A stretch of 64,000 nucleotides of DNA from positions 868,001 through 932,000 of the forward strand of contig JBLDXI010000001.1 of the NCBI GenBank assembly GCA_047495785.1, read 5' to 3'. Below the pieces are notes generated by a model. It saw only the letters and a program-made list of their open reading frames with translations, did no database searches and was not told the origin of the DNA. Both the position numbers and the translations under genes were made by a program. Below are positions 24,391 to 35,972 of this stretch, one piece after another. Each line of letters opens with the position of its first letter. The stretch's first letter is position 1. The stretch comes from Lepidodermella squamata (Eukaryota > Gastrotricha).

Positions 24391-24917
24391 CAACAGAGAA
24401 TTGAGCGATCCCTATAGTGGCATAAAACCGAATTCATTATAGGACATTACCGATTACCGACATCATTAACCTTTGACCTAATGGCGCGCTTTATTTAGTG
24501 AGTTCAACAAAGTTCGAGCTCAGCTCCTTCCGTAAATCACCTAGTAGAGACAGATCTGGCCTATGCAGAAGTAATAACCACTAATAACTAATCGCAGAAG
24601 TAATAACCAAAAATCTTATCATGACAGCTGATTAAACTGAAGATTGCTTCCCGCGCCGGCAGATTGTTTATCTTTCGCTGCTGAAATCGAGCGAAACAAC
24701 TGTCGTACTACTTAGTTCTCATCTATGATTTGACTCTTGCAATAGAGAGAGAGAGCAATGTCGAGCATAAACATTGCAATGTTGACGGAGATCTGGCTGA
24801 TCGGCTTGTTTACCTTATTCGTGAATTTATCCTGACGATTCCGAGCAATTCCATCATTTACGGACCTTAAAGGCATATTATCTTCGTAAACCAACACTTT
24901 GAATCCAGAACACAGAC
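24391..24917. other. Intergenic upstream of amine oxidase 3
   Basis: No gene supported; it should hold the promoter of array gene 3. A short imperfect direct repeat (CTAATAACTAATCGCAGAAGTAATAACC region) is visible near 24570-24610. Confidence 0.4.
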
Positions 24918-26790
24918 ATGCAGCTTGGCATCTTTTTGCTGCTAACATTCGCTTGCTCGTCTCAAGCAGACTTCTTCCTGCACGCGGTAAGATCTCCGAT
25001 GAAATCCGAAAGAGTTCAGAGAAACATCCCACACTATTAGAAAAGAGCTGAAGCTACAGAATGCAGTCCAACCTCAAGCCATGACGTTGTCATCATCGGC
25101 GCTGGTGTATCCGGTCTTTCGGCCGCTGTCGAACTTTACAAAAATATGAAGATTCAAAACATCGCAATCCTTGAGGCTCGTGATAGGATTGGAGGTCGCA
25201 TTAAGACTGTGCGCCATGATGGACTGTACGAAGATTTCGGTGCCCAATGGGTAAGTCACCTCAGAAAGCAGCATATTGATCTTAACTATCGCTTCACAGC
25301 TGCACGGAGGCGGAAACCACCCTCTGGTAGATTTTTTGAAGGCGAACAACCTCCTTGTTCCTGATAACGAAAAGCCAAGTGGGAAGGAAGTCTTTTACAG
25401 AATGGTAATTATTCTTTTCATATTATCGACAACGGGATTTTTTATTCGCGCTCTACAGAACGGAACTTTGATTCCTGAAGAAGTTTCTGACGCTGCAGGT
25501 GATGCTTGGGAACTAGTTGAGACTCAAGTAAATTCCAAATTGGTTGAGTCATCTATTGGAGCAGAATTGAGGGCGAATTACGGTGAATTGATGCAATCTT
25601 AGTAGCTGTAATCTTGAAAATTTCGATTTCAGAAAAATGGCTTGCGGCAAATCCTGAAAACGCCGAAGACAAGAGGGCAATTTTCAACTTCAATTTGAAC
25701 TTCGAAAACACAGAGGCTGGCGAAGATTTCAATAAAGTCGGCATGGCTACGATCACTGGCTACACCAATCTTCCCGGCGACAAGTCCAACCTCGTCAAAA
25801 ACGGCTGGTTCTCTGCCATTGAAAAAATGACCGCTGATATTCCTCTGGATTCTTTGTTGAAACTGAAGTCCGTTGTGAAAAAAATCAACTGGGCGGTCTC
25901 ATGTGATCCCGATGCCCCGAAGAAGGTCGCAGTTCACCTTGACGACGGTCGTATTATCGTCGGCAAAACTGTAATCGTGACCATTCCTCTCGGAGTACTG
26001 AAATCTGGCGCCGTTGAATTTCAACCTGCTCTTCCTCAGCAAAAAATGACGTGAGTTTTTTGCTCGACTATTCTTATGAATACCTCTGATTCTGATGTGT
26101 CAGCGCTATCAATCGTATCGGTTTCGGTTGCATGGTGAAAATGTTCTTGACCTTTGACGAAATTTGGTGGAACGGTTTCTCCAACATCAATGCAGTTTTC
26201 ATGGACTCCGTCCCGGACGGTATCGTTGGAGAATCTGTAAACCCCGAAATGGCGAAATGGTTCCGCGGCATGGTTGGCTTCAACACAATGCTAGGCAATC
26301 CTAAGGTTCTGCAAGCTTGGGTAACCGGTGATATTGCTCGAGTTGTTGAGAAACTACCCCTTGCTGAGGTAACCCGTGTTATCAATCATGTCCTTAAGCA
26401 AGCCTTTGGCAAAGATTTCCCTGTGAAAGCCCCTGTTTCTATTCAGAGGTTCGCCGGATTTACTACCCTTGAATTATTTTTGGCACATATCTAAATTTGA
26501 TAGGAGCGAATGGTGCAGTGATCCTTATTCCATGGGCATCTATGCTTATGCTGGAGTTAAGGGACCTGCCAAAGACTTCGAAGACCTCGCTGAGCCTATT
26601 CCAGCTGCTGACCCGGTAAAAACCAGCCTTCCAACATATTATGAAAATTACCGATTTCCATTTTAAGGTCCTGTTCTTTGCTGGCGAAGCTACTAGTTAC
26701 GATCAGTGGGCTTGTGTTCACGGCGCTTGGTCGACTGGCATCCGAGCTGCCAAGGAGGCTCTAGCATCCCTGAAACAGCCCATTGCTTGA
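24918..26790 (+). CDS. Secreted FAD amine oxidase, array gene 3
   Basis: Eight exons (24918-24986, 25041-25250, 25300-25404, 25459-25582, 25633-26050, 26104-26448, 26504-26615, 26668-26790) give 501 residues. Signal peptide LGIFLLLTFACSSQA. FAD fold VVIIGAGVSGLSAA, EARDRIGGR. Lys in FGCMVKMFLTF. C-terminal FAD contact LFFAGEATSYDQW. The exon layout is the reference form for genes 1-5, with a phase-0 intron right after GAQW. The second exon begins KRAEATEC, where array gene 5 has KRAAADATC, so acceptor choice is supported by comparison. The final exon is near-identical in DNA to that of gene 1. No missing residues noted. Confidence 0.94.
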
Positions 26791-27074
26791 AGAATTAAAC
26801 CATCATTACCACCGGTGAATAGCGCTTAAGATTTATTTAGCTCTTGACTATCAAGCATCTGCATTAAGGTATAGCTATAAACAAAGGACATGCGATACAA
26901 TGTAACCAATAAAGTACGGTGTTGGGTTGCCTTAAAAAAAGACTTGGTCCAGGCAAATAATACCGCTGTCTCTCTTGATATGAAACTGCAGTGTGGGTGC
27001 AGTGTACTTGAGCCAATCCTACGTTTTTTACGTACCTATTAATCACTGCTGAATTTTCTGAGTTGGGCTAAAAA

Positions 27075-28964
27075 ATGACACGAACTTCGCAGCTCTTCAT
27101 TATTTTTCTTGGAATTGCTGGACACATTTACAAAAGCGATGGAGCAAATACGGTAAAAATGCCACCATCCAGCAACTAATAGCAAAGCATTATATTTGAA
27201 ATTTTTTACACCAGAACCAGACAAATCGCGTTGCCGACGAATGCAACCCAACTTCTGCGCATGATGTCGTGATTATAGGGGCAGGAATGGCTGGTTTAAC
27301 TGCAGCCGTAGAGCTGTACACCAAACACCGAATTCGCAACATAACCATCCTCGAAGGTAGAGATAGGATAGGCGGTCGAATTCGCACTGTTCGACATGAT
27401 GGTGTTTACGAAGATTACGGCGCACAATGGGTGATTATCAATCTTTCATTGGACAATTGGTTAGAAACGTTTTTTGTATTAACCTTTAGTCTCATGGCCA
27501 TCAAGGACATGAGCTGATGGCATTTATCCAAAACAACGACCTTTACGTACCTTGGAGCGAATTGCCGGGATTCGGCACAGCTGCTTATCGCATGGTAAGT
27601 TCACCCAAAGACAGTTTGTTGTTGTAAGGTTTCGGGCTCATGTAGGACGGCACCAAAATCCCGGATGAAGAAATCGCCGAAGTCGCGGAAGCTTACGAGC
27701 GGATTGCGGACTTCTTATCCGAAGAAGGAACTGGTAATTCGGTCGGAGAGGCGATGAGATTTTATTTCGGTAATACCTGCTTGTAAAGAACCGGTTTTTT
27801 ACATTTCTTAATTGCTTTCAAGACGTTTGGCTGCAGAACAGTACTGGCAACTTTGATGATAAACGCGGTTTATTTAACAGCACTTACTACTACGAATGCA
27901 CCGAGCAAGCTGAAGACCTTGAACTAGTTTCTGTTGAAGAGGAATACGTTTACGAAAGAATCCCTGGTTTCCAGGGGAATCTGGTGAAGAATGGCTGGCA
28001 AAGTGTAATCGATCGGTTGACTGCCAGGGTTCCATTGAACTTCCTTGTGAACACGAAGTCCATCGTCAAGAAAATCGACTGGAATGTGTCCTGCCCGGGC
28101 GATAATGATACGAAAGTTGCGGTTCATCTAACCGATGGCAGAATTGTTGTAGGAAAATCCGCCATCTCAACCTTGCCTTTAGGAGTTTTGAAAGCCGGCG
28201 TAGTCGAGTTTCAGCCTGAATTGCCGGGGAAAAAGCAAAGGTAAGGGGGAAATGCTCCTTCCCTTAGCTCTATTAGTATGTGATTGCAGAGCGATACAGC
28301 GGCTTGGCTTTGGATGTGCAGTCAAAGTCTTTATGATCTTTGACGAACAGTGGTGGGATGCTGAGGAGATAGGGTTTCTTAATGCAGTCTTTACGGACGC
28401 AATCAGCGATGGCATCGCATCTAACACAGGCAATAGCACTACTGCGAAATGGTACCGTTACATCGGCGGATTCAACACCCTTTACAGTAATCCAACAGTG
28501 TTGCAAGGATGGTTTACTGGCGACTGGGGGAGATTTGTCGAGAAGCTTCTGTTTTGCGACGTTAAGAGTGTGATGGACCAAGTTATGACAAAAGCCTTTT
28601 CGAAGGCCTTCCCGAAATTCAAACCCTCAAAAGACATGATCAGGTTTGTGTTACTTATGGGAGATATGATAAGTACGAAATATGTTTAAGGACTGACTGG
28701 TGCCAAGACCCCTTTTCCTATGGCACGTATTCATACGTGAAGGTGGGCGCGCAGGCGAGTGATATCGTGGTATTAAGCCTGCCTCTTCCGGCCGAATCTC
28801 CGGTAAAACTTCCCCGCCCTTAAATTCTCCTGTAATTATTGTTTCTCTAGATTTTATTCTTCGCCGGCGAGGCAACTCATCCTTCCCAATGGTCAACAGT
28901 TCATGGGGCGTATTCTACGGGAGTTCGAGCTGCTAGTCAGGTGGCGACAAACTTATTGATATAG
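27075..28964 (+). CDS. Secreted FAD amine oxidase, array gene 4
   Basis: Eight exons (27075-27152, 27215-27430, 27490-27594, 27646-27769, 27823-28240, 28290-28643, 28691-28802, 28851-28964) give 506 residues. Signal peptide SQLFIIFLGIAGHIY. FAD fold VVIIGAGMAGLTAA with EGRDRIGGR, where the usual EAR is EGR. Lys in FGCAVKVFMIF. C-terminal FAD contact LFFAGEATHPSQW. The start of exon 2 is ambiguous by six bases (27215 or 27221), both in frame. Exon 3 uses the acceptor tttag at 27489, giving WSHGHQGHE where paralogues have WVHGGxGHE. Potential N-glycosylation sites such as NST occur. Confidence 0.92.
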
Positions 28965-29322
28965 AAGACGGACAAACAATTGAATGTTCAAACCTTTTGT
29001 TCAAACCCATGAAATGATTAACCTGGCTTGAGCCCTCTCTTAAAATTTTGGAATTTCACGCGTGGGTTTGTTTTGTCAAACTACGAAAAAGAGAAAAGTC
29101 GAGATAACGTAGGTGGTTATAAGTCAATGCAGTGCCGCCATTTTTTATCTAGTGTGGCAGAATCGTTTTTATGCATACCTGAACATGCCAATTATTTGTT
29201 TTGGTCGAATGGCAACCTTCTGCATTTTTTACGCCAGGCTCCAGTTACATAAAGGCTGCCCTAATCGTGTGTGTGTGTGTGAAAGCTTATTTACTTCTAT
29301 ATTTAGGAATTGTAAGCTGGAA
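28965..29322. other. Intergenic between amine oxidases 4 and 5
   Basis: Contains a (GT)n run at about 29269-29280. Overlapping short frames at 29028-29389 are spurious. Confidence 0.4.
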
Positions 29323-31246
29323 ATGCGGTTATTTGTTGCGGTGGTTATTTTCGGATTTGCCGCATGTAATCCAGCAGAAAGACTGGTGAGTTGAAACTAA
29401 TGTGCCAGCATTGCGATATACGGCTAAGTTGTGTAGAAACGCGCAGCTGCCGATGCAACATGTAATGGAACTTCGGTCTATGACGTTGTTATCATTGGCG
29501 CCGGGATGTCTGGTTTATCTGCAGCCATTGACCTATACAAGAAGAGAAACATCACAAATATTGTGGTTTTAGAGGCTCGCGATCGCCTGGGCGGTAGAAT
29601 TAGAACAGAACGCCAGAGCGATGGAACCTACCAAGACATTGGAGCACAATGGGTATTATCGGAGAAATTCCTGTCAATATCATTCAAATAAGCTGTTTTG
29701 AAGGTTCATGGAGAAAGTGGCCACGAGTTGATCGAATACATCAAGAAGCAAAACTTGCTTGTAAAACACGCAGAAGACGGTGATGACAAATTCTACCGAA
29801 TGGTATATCTTCTCATTTCCAATCTAAAAGACTAGCGATTGATTTCAGAACGGTACTCAAGTTCCGGAAGGAATTGTCAGCGATGTTGGAGAGGCTTTTG
29901 ACAATATCAAGGAAAATATCGAAGAGGATGATGGCATCAATCTTGGCCAGATCATGGTTTCGAAATTCGGTAAGACTCAAAACATTGATTCTCTCTCGTT
30001 CTCATTTCCTCATTGTTAAGAGCGATGGTTGAGAAGATCCCCGCAAAATCTTGAAGACAAACGAGCAGTTTTTAATTTTTACATGAATGACGAATCAACG
30101 GAACCTGCCGATGATCTAATGAACGTCGGCATTGAGGAGAGCACGGAATACAACGACGCTGAGGGTGACCAGTTAGCTCTGGTTAAGGGCGGCTGGTCAC
30201 TTATTGTCGAGAAATTAACCGCTGATTTGCCCGTTAGCACGTTGGTCAAGTTGAACTCCGTCGTCAAGTCGATCAACTATCAAGCTTCTTGCTCAGGTCA
30301 GGCAGCTAAAAAAGTTGGCGTTGTCACCCTGGCTAATGGCCAAAATATCATTGGCAAAACTGTCATTGCAACACTTCCTCTGGGAGTTCTGAAGGCTGGT
30401 AGTGTCACCTTTACTCCTCAGCTCCCGAGCAACAAATTAGCGCATGTTTTACTGAAAAATTTATTATTTGTTGATAATTCAAAATACTTTTAGTGCTATC
30501 AATAGCACTGGCTTCGGATGCGCGATCAAAGTTTTGCTCTTCTTCAACGAAACTTGGTGGCCGCGTGGAATCGGCTCTATGAATGCAGTCTACATGGACT
30601 CGGTAAACGACAATGTGACTGTGTCATTTGTAGACGGAAACAATACGAAATGGTACCGCAATATGGTTGCCTTCAACACGGCCTATGGCAACGACAAATT
30701 GCTGCAGGCCTGGCTCACCGGAAAATGGGCTCGTTTGGTCGAAGGTCTACCGCTCGCTGAAGTGCAAAATGTTGTCATGCAAGTAATGAGGAAAGCGCTC
30801 GGGAAAGCTTATTCCGTCAAAGAGCCAGTCAAAGTTATCAAGTAACCCTAATTCAGCTTCAAAGTTATCAGGCTTCTGGGAAAATCAATCTTTTGAATGC
30901 AACAGATCTGACTGGTGCAGCGATCCATATACAATGGGCGCTTACTCTTATGTATCCGTTCGAGGAAAAGCAGCTGATTTTTCGACTCTTGCACAATCTG
31001 TTCCTCGAAACGACCCGGTAGGACTTGATCAATTTGTTATTCCTAAAGCTCATCGACTTCCTTTCTCAGGTATTGTTCTTTGCCGGGGAGGCAACAAACA
31101 ACAAGCAATGGGCCTGTGTCCATGGCGCTTACACAACCGGCAAAAGAGCAGCAAGGGAGGTTACCGCTGTCTTGACGGGTCGCAAAAATAAAGATGAGGA
31201 TGACGACGATGATGATGATGATGATGAGGAAGACGACGATGAGTAA
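29323..31246 (+). CDS. Secreted FAD amine oxidase, array gene 5, acidic C-terminal tail
   Basis: Eight exons (29323-29385, 29437-29652, 29704-29802, 29849-29969, 30021-30441, 30494-30841, 30906-31017, 31070-31246) give 518 residues. Signal peptide LFVAVVIFGFAAC. FAD fold VVIIGAGMSGLSAA, EARDRLGGR. Lys in GCAIKVLLFF. C-terminal FAD contact LFFAGEATNNKQW. Two oddities. The intron after exon 5 begins GC (gcatgt) instead of GT; this is the only choice that restores the frame and the conserved AIN-GFGC segment. The last exon carries a Lys/Arg patch followed by a run of about 20 Asp/Glu, absent from other members and built from GAT/GAC repeats. The acidic tail could bind cations or basic matrix; that is speculation. 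Confidence 0.91.
31193..31243 (+). repeat. GAT/GAC trinucleotide repeat inside a coding exon
   Basis: Imperfect (GAY)n/GAR run encoding the acidic tail of array gene 5. Such a tract can vary in length between individuals while staying in frame. Confidence 0.8.
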
Positions 31247-31570
31247 CAGCATCGATCGAAACTCGAAACAGCAAACATTTTTTATTAACAATTTTTATTT
31301 CTTTGAATTGCTCTGCTATCTGTTACTCACTCTTGAATAGAATAAAATTGGCGATGCGGTAGAGCTTATATACTCGGAACCTCTATTTAACTAAGGTGTA
31401 TGGCCCCTAAGAGAATATGACCATGGCCAGCCTCCATTGTGATTCCGCTCAATTGCTGTCATTTTTTACTGGGCAATTATTTACTCATCGTTTTTTTCGC
31501 CGCCACCCTCTTGAGAATCACAGGCAGCGCAGAGCTATTGAATACCACAGAAAAGGAGGTTTGCCTTAAA
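31247..31570. other. Intergenic between amine oxidases 5 and 6
   Basis: Short promoter-sized gap. A frame at 31439-31702 overlaps the first exon of gene 6 in another frame and is spurious. Confidence 0.4.
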
Positions 31571-33395
31571 ATGATTTTCGTTAAGGTGCTCCTGCTTTTG
31601 ACGCAGTCATATTTAGTCAATTCTCTTGCGATCGGGGTAAAATTCTTGCAGAAAATTGAATTTTTCCTAATTTTGCTTTCTTCTCTCAGCAATATCAAGT
31701 AAACGAGTGTAATCCGACCTCTAGTTACGATGTTGCAATCATCGGCGCTGGAGTTTCTGGACTATCAGCAGCTGCTCAGCTGTCGAAAATACACCATTTG
31801 AACAACATCGCGATTATTGAAGCCAAAGATCGCATAGGCGGCCGCGTGTTGACCATCCATGACGCTGGCAAAGTTGGCGAGTTCCTCGAGCTCGGAGCTG
31901 AGTTTATCCACGGCGAAGTTCGCAATTCGGTGTACGATTATGCCAAGCAGCACGACCTGGTCGTTCCAGACCAGGGCGATCGAGATGGGGATTGGTTTAA
32001 CATGGTCTAATTTAACCTCGTTTCATGCCAAGAATGTAAACTAAAAGCTGTGTTTTTCTTCAAGAATGGTATTCAAGTTGCACCAGCCACCCTTGCTGAG
32101 ATTGACCGAGTTTACCGCCAGATCAGGCAAGAAGTCGAATACGATCGCGATCCATATACATCGGTTGGCAATGCTTTGAAAGAGAAATTCGGTAATAATA
32201 TGATAAAGTTACTGGATGCAAGTTTTTATTAAGCTTTTACTAGAAAAATGGATCCATAACAATATGGATAACGCTCCGACTAAGAGAGCCATTTTCTACT
32301 ACCTTTACATGGAGGAATGTCTCGAAGTCTCCGATGATCTGTTCAATCTTAATATCGATCAAGATCTGAATTACGTGCAATCTTCAGGAGATCCTGAGCA
32401 TGTTGCCGAGAATGGTCTACACAGTGTCCTGGAACATGTTGCAGGTGACCTGCTAAATACCTCACTGCATCTCAATTCGGTGGTTCGGAAGATCAACTGG
32501 GATTTTGAATGCTCGGACGGCAAGCGCGTTGCCCTTCAACTCGCCGATGGCAGATACATCGCAGCTAAGTACGCCATCGTAACTCTACCTCTTGGTGTTC
32601 TGAAAGCTCGGAGTGTGGCATTCAACCCAGAGCTGCCTCAGTCGAAGAATTCGTAGGTTTTTCATTCATTTTGGAAATTTTCGTCATTGCAGGGTTCTTA
32701 GAGCTATCCAACGACTTGGCTACGGATGCACTAACAAAATTATCTTGATTTTCGAGCGAGCCTGGTGGCCAAGACACAGCCAGGTCAACGCCCTTTTCGT
32801 CGATACCATCCCAGACGGAATCGCCTTGGATCGAAAATTATACGACAGTTTCAATTCAACGTGGTACAAGAACTTGGTATCTTTCAACTCGGTCTACGGC
32901 CATCCGCTTGCTCTGGAGGCATGGCTTACTGGCAAATGGGCTCACATCGTCGAGAATATCCCGATGGAAGAAATTGCACATGTTGCTGACCAGATTCTAC
33001 GCCGGGCATTCTCTCGGCAGTTTGATGTCGAAACTCCAGTTCGGGTTATAAAGTAACCTTGGAACTTCATTACGATTTTTTGAGTAATTTTCTTTTAAAT
33101 AGAACTAACTGGTGCAGCGATCCCTACTCTCGCGGTGGTTATTCTTACATCGATATGGATTCCCGTATTACCGATTTCGATTTCCTGGCGAAACCATTGC
33201 CTGAAAATCCAGCGGTAAATTACGAGCTTTTATTGAAAACGGATTGAAGAAGTATTATTTATTTTTTAGGAGAGCCGCCTATTTTTTGCTGGAGAAGCTA
33301 CAAGCCGGACGCAATGGGCGTCCATCCAAGGTGCCTGGGATACCGGCGTGGTAGCGGCTGATCAGGTCGCGGCCAAATTGAAGCATAAAAATTAA
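31571..33395 (+). CDS. Secreted FAD amine oxidase, array gene 6
   Basis: Seven exons (31571-31636, 31690-32004, 32065-32191, 32244-32652, 32702-33052, 33103-33214, 33270-33395) give 501 residues. Signal peptide IFVKVLLLLTQSYLVNS. FAD fold VAIIGAGVSGLSAA with EAKDRIGGR. Lys in GCTNKIILIF. C-terminal FAD contact RLFFAGEATSRTQW. It lacks the intron after GAQW found in genes 1-5 and reads LGAEFIHGE through that point, as do genes 7 and 8 (GAQFLHGK, GAQWFRGT). The acceptor of exon 5 is ambiguous (32693 or 32702); I chose the one giving the same length as paralogues. It marks the transition between the two subgroups of the array. Confidence 0.92.
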
Positions 33396-33622
33396 ACTAA
33401 CGAAAATTGTCTTCAAGCTTGTTAGGCGGTTCTAAAATTTCGATTTCGCACGTTAGGACAGATTAGCCTAACGGTAAGAGCTTTACCCCATGTGCGTTTA
33501 CTACGCGAAATCAATATACGTCATTATCCTCTCCAGAAACATGTTGACTGTCCGTGCATTAAAATTGCTTTACTGCTATTAGGATTTTATTTCCCATCCC
33601 TGATCGACTGGACAATTTTTCA

Positions 33623-34923
33623 TTAAGATTGAGTGCGGTTAAGATAATGATGGCTGAAATCTGATCTTGAATCAGCCGGTGTGATCGAATTAAGGGGGCG
33701 AACTTTAACCAACTTGGGTCGATTGCGAATCTCATACCAGTACCGCCGAATGTCATCCGAAAATCCAGGCCTGACGCTTTGAATAATCGGCCCCAATATC
33801 ATCTCGAACATGAATAAAAGAATAGTCGCCTTGTGCCAACTTGCGGACAGAACTCGAGGCCCTATATCGTCGTAAAAAATTAGGAAGAAGAACGACAGAA
33901 ATGTCGGGATGTGGAAAAGAGAAAAAGCGAAGAAGGATGCCAGCGATTGCTTCACGAAGAACAATTCGCGCTTCTGCCAATCAACCATTACTTGCGCTGC
34001 ATTACTGGTCCTTGTTTTGGTACCTTTGTTTGCTGTAATTTGACCGAAAAATTTAGTTTTATGGGCGTGAAGCTTGCTAAAGATACTCCTGGAAAAAATA
34101 ACTAAAATTGCTTCAATTCAGCAGATGAAAGCAAACCAGTAGTTGTAGGCTATAAGGATATCAGGAATAAGCACTACGATCAAAACGTAGTAAAGCGAGA
34201 TAAGCAGCGCAGTATCGTAGTTCCCAACCAGCCGCATGTCGAACCCACTGCAAACGGGCACGGGGGTTCCATTATTCGTTAAGCCAGGGATAGACACAGC
34301 CCTTAGCTGGAAAGACTGATAAGGATAGACAGCCAATGTGCCGAAAAGCAGGAATCCTATTAAGGTTGAAATACCTGCCATCACCATGACCTATTAAAAA
34401 TTTAATCTCAAAATTCAAAGACTTAGGTATTTCTGTCAACAACCTTTCTAGTGTTTGCTGAGGAGTTAGGATTATTTGAAAGAAGACAAAGTCGCCTCTC
34501 ATAGCTGATCAACATGAAAAACCAAGTTCCCTGAGAGCCAGTGGTAAAAAGGAACCAAATGGTACCGATACATGTCGATTCTCCCAACTCCCAAAATCCA
34601 GTGGCAGTCGTTACTAATATCGCGAAAGTGTAACCGATACTGAAAATTACTGAACTCAGCGCGAGAAGAGACATCAGCGCAAGAAAATCTTTTCTGACAC
34701 CCCTTCTATAAACTATCACGATGTTAGCTACATTAGCGACTGTAACTAAGATGGTGGTTATAACAAATGCGATTGCAAAAGGCAGTCTATCTTGGAGAGA
34801 GGTCTCGCTAAAGTCGTGAAACCAGCCGACGAAATAAGGACGGGATTCATTGAAACCATTGTCAGGTAGCCGGAGCATCAGCCAAGATGTTCCTATTGTC
34901 GTCAAATTCGGTATTGCTGACAT
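33623..34923 (-). CDS. Seven-helix G-protein-coupled-receptor-like protein
   Basis: Three minus-strand exons (34923-34444, 34390-34137, 34088-33623) give 399 residues. The N-terminus has N-glycosylation sites (PNLTT, FNESR). Helices: TM1 about residues 48-72 (FAIAFVITTILVTVANVANI), TM2 around LALMSLLALSSVIF, TM3 ending ISYERR, which stands where DRY is usual, then TM4-TM5, TM6 (FFAFSLFHIPTFLSFFF) and TM7 (ILLFMFEMILGPIIQ). Two extracellular Cys (STCIGT before TM3 and VPVCSG in loop 2) could form the usual bridge. Against rhodopsin-family rules, TM2 lacks the conserved Asp, TM6 lacks CWxP and TM7 lacks NPxxY. A divergent chemosensory or peptide receptor is possible; the ligand is unknown. It lies inside the amine oxidase array on the opposite strand, tail to tail with array gene 6. 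Confidence 0.75.
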
Positions 34924-35972
34924 TTTGTTATAAGAACATTTTTTGGAGTGACTGACATGAAGAACGATGTACCTGGGCATTTATAGGCCAATTTTAATCC
35001 AAGGTTTTGCGACGTGATAAAAAATTCAATTTGCTAATGCTAATTTTCAACGACTCATTACGCTCATCACTCCTACCTGATGTGCCTGTAAGTTCATGAT
35101 TGCTCGTTTTTAATCCTGAAACACATATATGTGACGAAGATGACGCAAATATGCGCAGGACAAACATTCCAGGTTCTATAACTTGGTCTTACTTCGGACA
35201 GCTGTGTCCGAAATAAAACCACGTTTCAGTGCAGTGTCTTTTAAGGTGAACGAATTCTTTCTAACTTTCAGCGCGTTGAAAAACTGCAAATGCTGGTATC
35301 AATCACGATAAATTAGTACCTGTAACCTGCTGGACAGCCCGCTAGAGGCATGCTGGAGGGTCAAAGGTCACATTTAAGCGATTTTTGCTTCTTTAAAAAA
35401 ATACCGCCGTAGAAAACTGCTTTGAAACTGAAAACCTTGAACTGTTGGACGTCTAATCAGTTTGTCAGGATTCAGTCATCATTTGAAGGTGTAGAATCTC
35501 AACGCTCCATTTTGTCATTTTGAGCGATGCTTAAAACGTTGAAATAAATCCATGATGTTCAAAGCCAAAGTTGTTCAAAGCAAAAATACACCGAATAAGA
35601 CTATTATTTTTTACCTTGATCAATTTGCAGGAACCCTAGTGACCAAGTTGCCTCCAAATATTAACTCCAATTATATCCTTACAACGGAATTCCATTTTAA
35701 CCTCAAATGGAATAGTTGTCCTGGCTATTCCTTCACAGCCACCCCAAGTTTCTGTAAACTTTATGAAGAATCTAGAAATAATCTACAGAAAGTCTCTAAT
35801 AGCTCAATGATGATACCTGTAAAAGCTAAAAGCACAACGCGTGCCGCTTACGCACGCAGAGGTTAAATCGAAAATGTACACAGTGGCGAGGGTTTTTCGT
35901 GCTCAAACGCCTGCCAACGAGATAGCGTGAAGACTATAGTGAATTTTTTCATCGTCTTCATTACATGAAGAA
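34924..35972. other. Intergenic between the receptor and amine oxidase 7
   Basis: Should hold two diverging promoters. A plus-strand frame of 104 codons (35552-35866) has no signal peptide or domain and I do not call it. Confidence 0.4.

Noticed and set aside
33466-33530. tRNA-like start (AGCCTAACGGTAAGAGC) after amine oxidase 6
   Set aside because: No B box and no pairing arms follow.
34072-34090. A 12-base intron (gtcaaattacag) in the last receptor exon
   Set aside because: Too short to splice; the sequence reads through in frame without it.
35552-35866. Open frame of 104 codons ahead of amine oxidase 7
   Set aside because: No signal peptide or domain; AT-driven; no promoter elements seen.
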